A stretch of DNA of 17,020 nt from JBIKWM01 sp044356305. Its GTDB lineage: Bacteria; Bacteroidota; Bacteroidia; UBA10329. The stretch spans positions 1 through 17,020 of the forward strand of contig JBIKWM010000053.1 in NCBI GenBank assembly GCA_044356305.1. Reading direction: 5' to 3'. Below the pieces are notes generated by a model that saw nothing but the letters and a program-made list of their open reading frames with translations, was not told the DNA's origin and searched no databases. Shown here piece after piece: positions 6,799 through 14,260 of the stretch (its first letter is position 1; every line of letters starts with the position of its first letter). Position numbers and translations under genes: made by a program.

Positions 6799-8661
6799 AT
6801 GAGCGAGACAGAGCAACCGGACTGGAACATATACCCGCAGGAGGTGGCCGATACCACGGATCTGGGCCAGCGGGCCCTGGCCATGGTGAGGTACCTGGAC
6901 AAGGCACGGGCGCACGTGGTGCCCGCACGCAGGGAGCGCCTTGCTGCCGAGGCCCTGGAGACCGCCACCGAGGGCGGCCACAGGGTGGCGCAGGGCCGCG
7001 CGCTGATGCACATGGCCAACTCGTGGAGCGACCGCGCCAACTACAACCACGCCATACACCTGCACCTGCGGGCGCAGGAGGTGCTCGATGCCACCGATGA
7101 CCTGCTGATGCGGGCCAGCGCCTGCAACGACCTGGCCACGGTGTATTACCGCCTGGGCCGTCTGGACGAGACACGAGAGCACCTCGATGCGGCCATAGGC
7201 CTCTCTGCCCGGGCCAACGACCCGGTGCGTGCCGCCACCTTCTCGCTCAATCTGGCCATCATGGAGCTATCGGTGAATCCCGATGGCCTGCGGCCCGACA
7301 CCGAGGGCCATGCACGGCTCACCGGGCTGCTGCAGAGCGCGGCCGGGGTGTACCGCACCCGCCTGGCGGCCGAGCCCGGAAACCCCCACTACCCGCATTA
7401 CCTGGCCGGCACCCTGCACGCCCTGGGCCAACTGAACGCTTGGGACCACGCCACGGCACTTGCGCATTACAACGAGTGCCTGCAGGTGCTCGAAGCCAAC
7501 GGGCTCAACATCCGCTCGGGCCTGTACCGCACCAATCTGGCCGCTCTGCTGGCCCAGATGGGCGATAGGGCCGGGGCCGAGGCCCAGTACGACATGGCCG
7601 AGAGGCTGGCAGCCGAGAGTGGCGACTTTAATCTGCTGCCCAACCTGCTTGACAAGGCTGCACGTTTTCACGAGGGCAACGGGCAGCTGAACAAGGCCCT
7701 CGATGCGCAGAAACGGCTCAACGAGGCCAATGCACGCATCAGGGAGATAAACACCAACGACCAGCTCGACAAGCTCAAGGCCCATTTCGATGCCGAGCAG
7801 AAGGCCAAGGATGCCGAGATACAGAAGCTCCGCAATCAGATCCTGCAAGAGGAGAAGAAGCGCATTGAGGAGCAGCACCACGAACTGACCGAGAGCATAC
7901 ACTACGCCAAGCGCCTGCAAGATGCGGTGCTGCCATCGGTGTCGGCCCTGCACGCCATGTTCCCCGATTCGTTCATGCTGTACCTGCCGCGCGACATCGT
8001 GTCGGGCGATTTCTACTGGATGGAATCTAAAACCTCCACCGACCCTACTTTACCAGAAGGGGCGCCAGGCACCATCAGCTACTTTGCCGTGGGCGACTGC
8101 ACAGGCCACGGTGTGCCGGGGGCCATGCTCAGCGTGATGGGCCTCAATGGTCTGAACCGGGCATATCTCGAGATGCAGGACCCCAGGCCCAAGGACCTGC
8201 TCACCCGCCTCACCAAGGACCTGCACGATGCCTTTGGGCACAACGAGACCACCGTACGCGATGGTATGGACATAGCCCTGTGCGCCCTGGACCGGACCAC
8301 CCTGACCCTGACCTACTGCGGGGCCAACAGTCCGCTATGGGTGGCCCGTGGCGATGAGATGCTCCAGTATAGGCCGAACAAGCGGCCGGTGGGACACTTT
8401 GATATGGAGAGCGGCTTTGATGAGGAGGTGATCCAGTTGCAAAGGGGCGATGTGCTCTACCTCCACTCCGATGGGTTTCAGGATCAGCTGGGCGGGCCAT
8501 TGGGCAAGAAATTCATGACCAAGCAGTACCGCGAGCTGCTCCATGGCCTGGCACACCTGCCCATGGCAGAACAGAAGGAGAAGCTGCTGGCCGCACACCG
8601 CGCATGGCGCGGTACGGGCGCGCAGACTGACGATGTGTGCGTGCTGGCCATACGGGTGTGA
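6799..8661 (+). CDS. TPR / coiled-coil / SpoIIE-type PP2C serine phosphatase
   Basis: The protein (620 residues from this start) has TPR-like helical repeats at about 60-310, a charged coiled coil at about 320-362, and a SpoIIE-type PP2C domain from about 395 to the end. Metal-binding acidic motifs are intact: SGDFYW (D404), VGDCTGHG (D433), HSDGFQD (D558) and QTDDV (D611-612). Such phosphatases usually dephosphorylate STAS anti-anti-sigma proteins in partner switching, but no partner gene is nearby. No signal peptide or membrane segment is present, so the protein is probably cytoplasmic and senses through the TPRs. An in-frame ATG at 6688 would add 37 residues of low-complexity basic sequence; I prefer 6799 because a -7 box (CACCTTTG) lies within the would-be extension, just before this ATG. 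Confidence 0.88.
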   Translation: MSETEQPDWNIYPQEVADTTDLGQRALAMVRYLDKARAHVVPARRERLAAEALETATEGGHRVAQGRALMHMANSWSDRANYNHAIHLHLRAQEVLDATDDLLMRASACNDLATVYYRLGRLDETREHLDAAIGLSARANDPVRAATFSLNLAIMELSVNPDGLRPDTEGHARLTGLLQSAAGVYRTRLAAEPGNPHYPHYLAGTLHALGQLNAWDHATALAHYNECLQVLEANGLNIRSGLYRTNLAALLAQMGDRAGAEAQYDMAERLAAESGDFNLLPNLLDKAARFHEGNGQLNKALDAQKRLNEANARIREINTNDQLDKLKAHFDAEQKAKDAEIQKLRNQILQEEKKRIEEQHHELTESIHYAKRLQDAVLPSVSALHAMFPDSFMLYLPRDIVSGDFYWMESKTSTDPTLPEGAPGTISYFAVGDCTGHGVPGAMLSVMGLNGLNRAYLEMQDPRPKDLLTRLTKDLHDAFGHNETTVRDGMDIALCALDRTTLTLTYCGANSPLWVARGDEMLQYRPNKRPVGHFDMESGFDEEVIQLQRGDVLYLHSDGFQDQLGGPLGKKFMTKQYRELLHGLAHLPMAEQKEKLLAAHRAWRGTGAQTDDVCVLAIRV

Positions 8662-8796
8662 CAGAGACCTGTTCCAAACCGCGGCCCGAAACAGAAAGCC
8701 GGCCGCCTAATCAAGCCTCACGGGCCCGTTGCAGCAAGGTCTGTGGTGGCGCTGCGCGATGATGACCCGCGTCAGCACTTCCGAAGGTTCGGCCAC

Positions 8797-8804
8797 TACA
8801 TTTG
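8797..8804 (+). promoter_or_regulatory. Putative -7 box of the tryptophan dioxygenase gene
   Basis: TACATTTG matches TAnnTTTG exactly, 23 nt before the ATG at 8828. Just upstream is an inverted repeat CCGAA-GG-TTCGG (8781-8792). No -33 box is clear. The rest of the 166-nt gap after the phosphatase gene shows nothing else I can name. Confidence 0.5.
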
Positions 8805-8827
8805 GCCGCCATTGACAGATACGAACC

Positions 8828-9826
8828 ATGGACCAGAGCACCCTTGACCGCTTAGGACAGCTAGAAGAGAAGTACGCCCTGATGGGCCAGGACCTTAACG
8901 CCTACCTCGATGGGCTGCTGCTGTCCAATTTCACCCCGTACTGGGACTATACCATGGTCGATACGCTCCTCACGTTGCAGCGCCCCAGGACCGATTTCCC
9001 TGACGAGACCATCTTTATCATCTATCACCAGATAAACGAACTCTATTTCCGCCTCTGCCTGCACGAGATGCACCAGCTGGCCTACAACGGCCGCAACATA
9101 GCCCCCACGGGCGAGGACCGCGGCTGGCAGCCCGCCCTGAGTGCCGACCTGATGGTGGAGCGCCTGAAGCGGATGAACAACTACTTCGGGGCGTTGGCCA
9201 AGAGCTTCGACATCATGGTGCACGGCATGGAGAAGGAGCAGTTTCTGCGTTTCCGCATGGCGCTGCTGCCGGCCAGCGGCTTTCAGAGCGCGCAGTACCG
9301 CATGGTGGAGATATGTGCCACCAGCATGTACAACCTGGTGGACAAGGATAGCCGCGCACAGTTCAGCGAGGACGACAGCCGCCTGGACGAGATGTTTGCC
9401 CACATCTATTGGAAACAGGGGGCCAAGGAGACCGCAAGCGGCCAGAAGACCCTTACCCTGAAGCAGTTTGAGCAGAAGTACAGCGACCGGCTCACGGCCC
9501 TGGCACACGAGTACCACGACCGGAACATGTGGGCCAAGTACATGGGCCTTTCTGAAGCCGACCGCCAGCGCGAGGACCTGCGGCACCAGCTGCGCGAGTT
9601 TGACCTTAACGTGAACATCCGCTGGCCGCTGGTGCACTACCGCTCGGCTGTGCGGTACCTGAGCAGCGACAAGAAGGATGTCGCTGCCACCGGAGGCACC
9701 AACTGGCAGCAGTACCTGCCCCCGCGCTTGCAGAAACGGGTCTTCTATCCGCATCTTTGGGCAGAAAATGACCTCGCTGAATGGGGCACCGCCCCCTTCC
9801 TCGAGCGCTACGCCCCCGGACTATGA
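8828..9826 (+). CDS. kynA: Tryptophan 2,3-dioxygenase
   Basis: A 332-residue cytoplasmic haem enzyme that opens the indole ring of L-tryptophan to N-formylkynurenine, the first step of the kynurenine pathway. Family motifs are present: IYHQINELYFR (65-75, with the active-site His at 67), SGFQSAQYRMVE (150-161), and H270 in the segment WPLVHYRSAVRYL, the likely proximal haem ligand. ATGGTN (287-292) corresponds to the conserved GTGGS substrate loop. No other kynurenine-pathway gene lies in the window. A perfect TACATTTG box stands 23 nt before the ATG. Its stop codon overlaps the ATG of the next gene (ATGA), so the two are probably translated from one message. Confidence 0.94.
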   Translation: MDQSTLDRLGQLEEKYALMGQDLNAYLDGLLLSNFTPYWDYTMVDTLLTLQRPRTDFPDETIFIIYHQINELYFRLCLHEMHQLAYNGRNIAPTGEDRGWQPALSADLMVERLKRMNNYFGALAKSFDIMVHGMEKEQFLRFRMALLPASGFQSAQYRMVEICATSMYNLVDKDSRAQFSEDDSRLDEMFAHIYWKQGAKETASGQKTLTLKQFEQKYSDRLTALAHEYHDRNMWAKYMGLSEADRQREDLRHQLREFDLNVNIRWPLVHYRSAVRYLSSDKKDVAATGGTNWQQYLPPRLQKRVFYPHLWAENDLAEWGTAPFLERYAPGL

Positions 9827-11715
9827 TCACACCACATAAACCATTGGCCCCCGCCCGTCTCGTCCTTCTCCTTGCCATGCTGCCCATGGCAGTGCTGGCG
9901 CAACAATCGCCCTTTGTCGTATTGCACAACACCACGGTCAACAGTTGCCAGTGCTACACCTTCGGCAACGGTCAGGTCAATCAGCATGGCTCCATCTGGA
10001 ACCGCAACCGGCTCGACCTCACGCAGCCGTTCGACTTCCGTTTCAGGGTGAAGATGTTGGATGAGAACGTGTGGAATGCCGATGGCATGGCCTTCGTGCT
10101 GCAGCGCGACACGGTGAGTTTCATGACTGCCGCTGGTACCCCGGGCTACAGCGACATTCCCGAATCGGTGGCCATCGAGCTCGACATTTTTCAGAACGAC
10201 CCGAGCGGAGACCCCGGCAGCGACCATGTGGCCATCATGGCCAACGGCAGTACCGACCACAACGGTGCCGGCAACCTGGCCGGACCCACGGACATCTATC
10301 CGTTCAATCTCTATCTCACTGACGGGGACTGGCACGATGTGCGCATCACGTGGGAGCCCCAGAACACGCGTCTGCGGGCCTATTTCGCCCCCAACCCCCT
10401 TCCGGTCATCCAGTATGTGGGCGACCTGGTCACCGATGTTTTCGGGGGCGACCCGCTGGTCTATTGGGGCTGGACCGCTGGCTGCGGGGGCATACCGGGC
10501 GTTTTCGACCTGTGCTGGGACCAGTCGGTGACCATGGGCACAGTGCCCGCCACCATCTGTGGTGTCCAGACCATTGACCTGGCCCAGACCTCGACCACTG
10601 ACCTTGGCAGCATCACTGAGGTGGTATGGGACATGGGCGATGGCAATCAGGTCACTGGCCCCACCGGCACCTATTCCTATGCGCAACCTGGGCCCTACAC
10701 GGTCACCGTAAGTGCCTACGATGTGAGCGGATGCGCAGCCACACAGACCCAGAGCGTGAATGTGCTACCCGAGCCCGATGCCACTTTCACGGCATCTGAT
10801 GGCTGCACCGGGGCGCCCATCGGCATCAGCGGGCCAGCGGCCGGCACCCAGTTCGTTTGGACGCTCAATGGCACACAGGTGAGCACGGACCAGCAGCCGG
10901 TCATCGTCTCTACGGCCGCAGGCAGCAACACCATTGGCCTCACGGTCGGTCCCATTGGGTGTCAGGGCACCTATAGCACCACGGTGATGCTCAATCAGGG
11001 TCCCATCGCCACATTCAGCGTGCCCGACCATTGCCTTGGCGAAGAGGTTTCGCTGGCGTTTGTTGATGGGCAGAGCCTTGCCTCGGCCGCTGTTGATGTG
11101 GACCTTGGCGATGGAACCACCGGCACAGGCACCCAGGTGGCACATACCTATGCCGCTGCAGGTGGTTACCTCGTTGAGGTCAGCGCTACAGCCGGTGGGT
11201 GCACATCCTCGGCCACCGACTCTGTGTACGTATGGGGCACCGTGCCGCAGACATCGGTCTCGGGCAATAGCATCACCGTCACTAACGGGCCCTACACCAG
11301 CTACCAATGGTACCTGGAAGGGGTGCTGATCGCAAACGCCACGGCATCGGCCTACAGCCCATCGGCCAGCGGCAACTACACGGTGGTGGCCACCGATGCC
11401 CACGGATGCGAGACCACTTCGGTCATCGTGGAGTTCACCTATATCGGTATAGGTGAGCTCGATGGTGTTTCCGGACTGGTGGCTTTCGCCATGGACGGGG
11501 AGATTGTCCTAAAGGCCGATTTCAATTCCGGTGCCGAGTATCAGATTGTAGTGACCGACCTGACAGGCCGTGGCATTGCAACGGGGCTTTGGCCAACAGA
11601 GCCAGGCTCAAACACCTTGCGGATCAATGTCCCATCGGCACTTGCTGGCGGCATTTACATCGTCAGCATCCAGCACGGAACAGAAAGGCTCGTAAAACGG
11701 ATCGCAGTGCAGTGA
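9823..11715 (+). CDS. Secreted L-type lectin / PKD-domain protein with type IX sorting domain
   Basis: The 630-residue protein begins with a signal peptide ending MAVLA|QQ (about 1-27). Residues about 30-235 resemble bacterial legume-type (L-type) lectin domains: a VAIELDIFQND strand (116-126), DHVAIMANGS (134-143) and WGWTAGCGG (215-223). Two PKD-like repeats (about 245-316 and 396-470; VWDMGDGNQ, VDLGDGT) alternate with two Ig-like stretches (about 317-395, 475-535). The last ~85 residues, ending ERLVKRIAVQ, form a type A T9SS C-terminal domain, so the product should be exported and anchored to or released from the cell surface. Carbohydrate binding is inferred. The first in-frame ATG at 9781 is inside kynA and gives no signal peptide at the N-terminus; 9823 (ATGA overlap) is better. 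A terminator follows. Confidence 0.9.
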   Translation: MITPHKPLAPARLVLLLAMLPMAVLAQQSPFVVLHNTTVNSCQCYTFGNGQVNQHGSIWNRNRLDLTQPFDFRFRVKMLDENVWNADGMAFVLQRDTVSFMTAAGTPGYSDIPESVAIELDIFQNDPSGDPGSDHVAIMANGSTDHNGAGNLAGPTDIYPFNLYLTDGDWHDVRITWEPQNTRLRAYFAPNPLPVIQYVGDLVTDVFGGDPLVYWGWTAGCGGIPGVFDLCWDQSVTMGTVPATICGVQTIDLAQTSTTDLGSITEVVWDMGDGNQVTGPTGTYSYAQPGPYTVTVSAYDVSGCAATQTQSVNVLPEPDATFTASDGCTGAPIGISGPAAGTQFVWTLNGTQVSTDQQPVIVSTAAGSNTIGLTVGPIGCQGTYSTTVMLNQGPIATFSVPDHCLGEEVSLAFVDGQSLASAAVDVDLGDGTTGTGTQVAHTYAAAGGYLVEVSATAGGCTSSATDSVYVWGTVPQTSVSGNSITVTNGPYTSYQWYLEGVLIANATASAYSPSASGNYTVVATDAHGCETTSVIVEFTYIGIGELDGVSGLVAFAMDGEIVLKADFNSGAEYQIVVTDLTGRGIATGLWPTEPGSNTLRINVPSALAGGIYIVSIQHGTERLVKRIAVQ

Positions 11716-11735
11716 CCCCCTTTGGGAGTAAACAG

Positions 11736-11764
11736 AAAAGGCCGAGCAATTCACCCGGCCTTTT
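11736..11764. terminator. Bidirectional intrinsic terminator between the lectin and GAPDH genes
   Basis: AAAAGGCCG (11736-11744) and CGGCCTTTT (11756-11764) form a perfect 9-bp stem with an 11-nt loop, with A/T runs that give a U-tract on either strand. It lies between convergent genes ending at 11715 and 11783. Confidence 0.85.
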
Positions 11765-11782
11765 CCATTCGTCCACTCAAGA

Positions 11783-13222
11783 TCAGTAGTACTGCAACCT
11801 GCGCACCTCGGCCAGGTACTTGCTCAGGCGCAGCACTTGGCGGGTGTAGCCATACTCGTTGTCGTACCAGCAGTAGAGCACCACATTCTGGCCGCTCTCG
11901 CTCACAATTGTGGCGGGGCTATCGAAAATGGATGCGCAGAAATTGCCTACAATGTCCGAGCTCACCAGCTCGTTTGACACGGAGTACTGGATCTGCTCCA
12001 CCAGTTCGCCATTGAGGGCCGCATGCTTCACCGTGGCGTTTATCTCATCAACACTGGTCTTCTTTTTCAGGGTGAGGTTGAGAATGGCCAACGAACCATC
12101 GGGGGTCGGTACGCGCACGGCATTGCTGGTCAGTTTGCCCTTGAGGTGCGGGATCACCTTCGCCACCGCGCTGCCGGCACCGGTCTCGGTTATCACCATG
12201 TTCAACACGGCCGAGCGGCCCCTGCGGTACTTCTTGTGGTAATTGTCGAGCAGGTTCTGGTCGTTGGTGTAGGCGTGAATGGTCTCGATGTGGCCGTGCT
12301 CGATTCCGTATGCATCCTCAATCACCTTCAGAACGGGCACAATGGCATTGGTGGTGCACGATGCAGCCGAGAAGATGCGCTCGCCCTTAGGGTCGAAGTT
12401 TCTGTGGTTAACCCCGTGCACAATGTTGGGGATATCGCCCTTGCCCGGAGCTGTGAGCAGCACCATGGCGGCCCCTTTGGCCTTGAGGTGTTCGCCCAAT
12501 CCGTTGCGGTCGCGCCATGCACCGGTGTTGTCAATGATCAGCGCATCGTTGATGCCGTGGGCCGTGTAATCCACTTCGGCCGGTGTGTTGGCATGTATCA
12601 TCCGCACCGTGATGCCGTTGATCACAAGGGCCTTGTTGGCCAGATCCTCCACTATGGTGCCGGGAAATGGCCCGTGCACCGAGTCAACGCGCAACAGGGC
12701 CGCACGTTTCTTGATCTCCTCATCCGAATTGCCACGCGTCACAATGGCCTTGAGGCGCAGTTGCTCGCCTTTGCCAGCGGTGGCTATCAGCTCGCGGGCG
12801 GCCAGACGGCCTATGCGACCGAAACCATACAGCACCACATCGCGCGGCTCGAGTTTCATTTTGTCGGCCCCTATGAAATCGGCCAATTCCGCACGCATGA
12901 ATTCCTTCAACCCCTTACCGCTCTCCTTCCATTCGAAAGTGAGCTTGCCAAGGTCAATCTTGGCAGGGGCCAGGTTCATCCCGACCAGTTCCTCGCCCAC
13001 ACGCAGGGTATCAGCCACGGTGAGTGGTTTGCCCTTCACATTGGTGGCATAGTCGTGGTGGCTCAGTACTTCGCTCACACTCTGGTCGTACAGCGGCAGG
13101 TGGAACATCATGAGCTCAACCGAGCGGTCGAACCATAATTGGCCCACAATGCCCATGAGTTGCACAGCGGCCTTCTCTTGTGCTATCCAGTTATCGAGGT
13201 TTGATTGGTAGGTGTTGTTCAT
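11783..13222 (-). CDS. gap: Glyceraldehyde-3-phosphate dehydrogenase, long form
   Basis: A 479-residue GAPDH, which oxidatively phosphorylates glyceraldehyde-3-phosphate in central carbon metabolism. Residues about 1-125 are an extension absent from the classical ~335-residue enzyme but usual in one bacterial long-form group. The catalytic part has YGFGRIGR (132-139), the nucleophile C289 in SAASCTTN, the base H316 in IHAYTNDQ, and SWYDNE-like YCWYDNEYG near the end. After the second beta strand it reads AIVTRGNS (159-166) in place of the AIND of NAD-specific enzymes, so the Asp that selects NAD is missing and NADP or dual use is possible. The segment following H316 (DQNLLDNYHKKYRRGRS) recalls erythrose-4-phosphate dehydrogenase, a less likely alternative. 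It starts 63 nt after rpoD ends; co-transcription is possible. Confidence 0.93.
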   Translation of the reverse strand: MNNTYQSNLDNWIAQEKAAVQLMGIVGQLWFDRSVELMMFHLPLYDQSVSEVLSHHDYATNVKGKPLTVADTLRVGEELVGMNLAPAKIDLGKLTFEWKESGKGLKEFMRAELADFIGADKMKLEPRDVVLYGFGRIGRLAARELIATAGKGEQLRLKAIVTRGNSDEEIKKRAALLRVDSVHGPFPGTIVEDLANKALVINGITVRMIHANTPAEVDYTAHGINDALIIDNTGAWRDRNGLGEHLKAKGAAMVLLTAPGKGDIPNIVHGVNHRNFDPKGERIFSAASCTTNAIVPVLKVIEDAYGIEHGHIETIHAYTNDQNLLDNYHKKYRRGRSAVLNMVITETGAGSAVAKVIPHLKGKLTSNAVRVPTPDGSLAILNLTLKKKTSVDEINATVKHAALNGELVEQIQYSVSNELVSSDIVGNFCASIFDSPATIVSESGQNVVLYCWYDNEYGYTRQVLRLSKYLAEVRRLQYY

Positions 13223-13285
13223 TGTTTGAAAAGAGTAATGGCACGGTGCTTTGAGAGACGTGCGCTGTTCAGTTCAGAATCAGGA

Positions 13286-14149
13286 TCAACCCAGATACGC
13301 CTTAAGAAGCTTGCTGCGCGAGGTATGACGCAGCCTACGGATGGCCTTCTCCTTGATCTGGCGCACGCGCTCACGGGTGAGGTCAAACTTGGCCCCGATC
13401 TCTTCGAGGGTGAGGCCGTGGTTCACGCCTATACCGAAAAACAACTTCACAACATCGCGTTCGCGCTCTGTGAGGGTGCTCAACGAACGCTCAATCTCTT
13501 TTGAGAGCGATTCGTTGATCAGTTGGGTGTCCGCCCGTGGCGAATCGTGGTTCACAAGCACATCGACCAATGAGTTGTCCTCGCCCTGTACAAACGGGGC
13601 GTCCATGCTCACGTGGCGGCCCGAAACACGCATGGTGTCGGCAATCTTCTCCTCAGGTATCTCAAGCACAGCGGCCAGTTCCTCAGCGGTAGGCTCGCGT
13701 TCGTACTCCTGCTCCAGCTTTGAGAATGCCTTGTTGATCTTGTTCAGCGAACCCACCTGATTGAGCGGCAGGCGCACAATGCGGCTCTGTTCGGCCAATG
13801 CCTGGAGAATGCTCTGACGTATCCACCACACGGCATACGAGATGAATTTGAAACCGCGGGTCTCGTCAAAACGCTGGGCAGCCTTGATCAGACCGAGGTT
13901 TCCCTCGTTGATCAGGTCAGGCAGACTCAGTCCCTGGTTCTGGTACTGCTTCGCCACCGACACCACAAAGCGCAGGTTGGCCTTTGTCAGTTTCTCGAGT
14001 GCCCACTGGTCGCCTTCCTTGATCCTTCGGGCCAGATTCACCTCCTCCTCGGCCGTGATAAGCTCCTCCTTGCCAATCTCTTGCAGATATTTGTCAAGCG
14101 AGGCACTCTCGCGGTTGGTGATGGATTTGGTAATCTTTAGCTGTCTCAT
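13286..14149 (-). CDS. rpoD: Primary sigma-70 factor (RpoD/SigA type)
   Basis: A 287-residue group 1 sigma factor that directs RNA polymerase to housekeeping promoters. It lacks region 1.1 and the large non-conserved insert, as is normal in Bacteroidota. Region 1.2 lies at about 15-48 (SLDKYLQEIGKEEL), region 2 at about 52-122 (NLRFVVSVAKQYQ; LPDLINEGNLGLIKA; FISYAVWWIRQSI), region 3 at about 131-205, and region 4 at about 218-275 with the helix-turn-helix TLEEIGAKFDLTRERVRQIK. This factor is the expected reader of the TAnnTTTG boxes seen in the window. Its own perfect box (TACTTTTG) gives a leader of about 30 nt, and its -33 region overlaps the htrA terminator. Confidence 0.96.
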   Translation of the reverse strand: MRQLKITKSITNRESASLDKYLQEIGKEELITAEEEVNLARRIKEGDQWALEKLTKANLRFVVSVAKQYQNQGLSLPDLINEGNLGLIKAAQRFDETRGFKFISYAVWWIRQSILQALAEQSRIVRLPLNQVGSLNKINKAFSKLEQEYEREPTAEELAAVLEIPEEKIADTMRVSGRHVSMDAPFVQGEDNSLVDVLVNHDSPRADTQLINESLSKEIERSLSTLTERERDVVKLFFGIGVNHGLTLEEIGAKFDLTRERVRQIKEKAIRRLRHTSRSKLLKAYLG

Positions 14150-14181
14150 CCGAACTGAATGTGATAGGAAATTTAAGCGTG

Positions 14182-14211
14182 CAAAAGTAGTGATTGGAAG
14201 GGCACAGAAAA
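14182..14211 (-). promoter_or_regulatory. Putative rpoD promoter
   Basis: The minus strand has TACTTTTG (14189-14182), a perfect TAnnTTTG, 32 nt before the ATG. At the expected 19-nt spacing upstream it reads TTTT (14211-14208), a partial -33 match that is also the U-run of the htrA terminator. Confidence 0.6.
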
Positions 14212-14242
14212 CGCCCCAGCGAACGCATGGTTCGCTGGGGCG
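14208..14242 (-). terminator. Intrinsic terminator of htrA
   Basis: CGCCCCAGCGAAC (14212-14224) and GTTCGCTGGGGCG (14230-14242) form a perfect 13-bp stem with a 5-nt loop. On the minus strand it is followed by TTTT (14211-14208). It begins about 18 nt after the htrA stop. Confidence 0.85.
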
Positions 14243-14260
14243 AAAATCGACCTGTCGGCC

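Noticed and set aside
9781..9822. Upstream ATG for the lectin protein inside kynA
   Set aside because: It would place an Arg/Pro-rich segment before the signal peptide; the ATGA overlap at 9823 gives a proper signal sequence.
12023..13138. 371-codon open frame opposite the GAPDH gene
   Set aside because: Antisense shadow; the GAPDH frame has all catalytic motifs.
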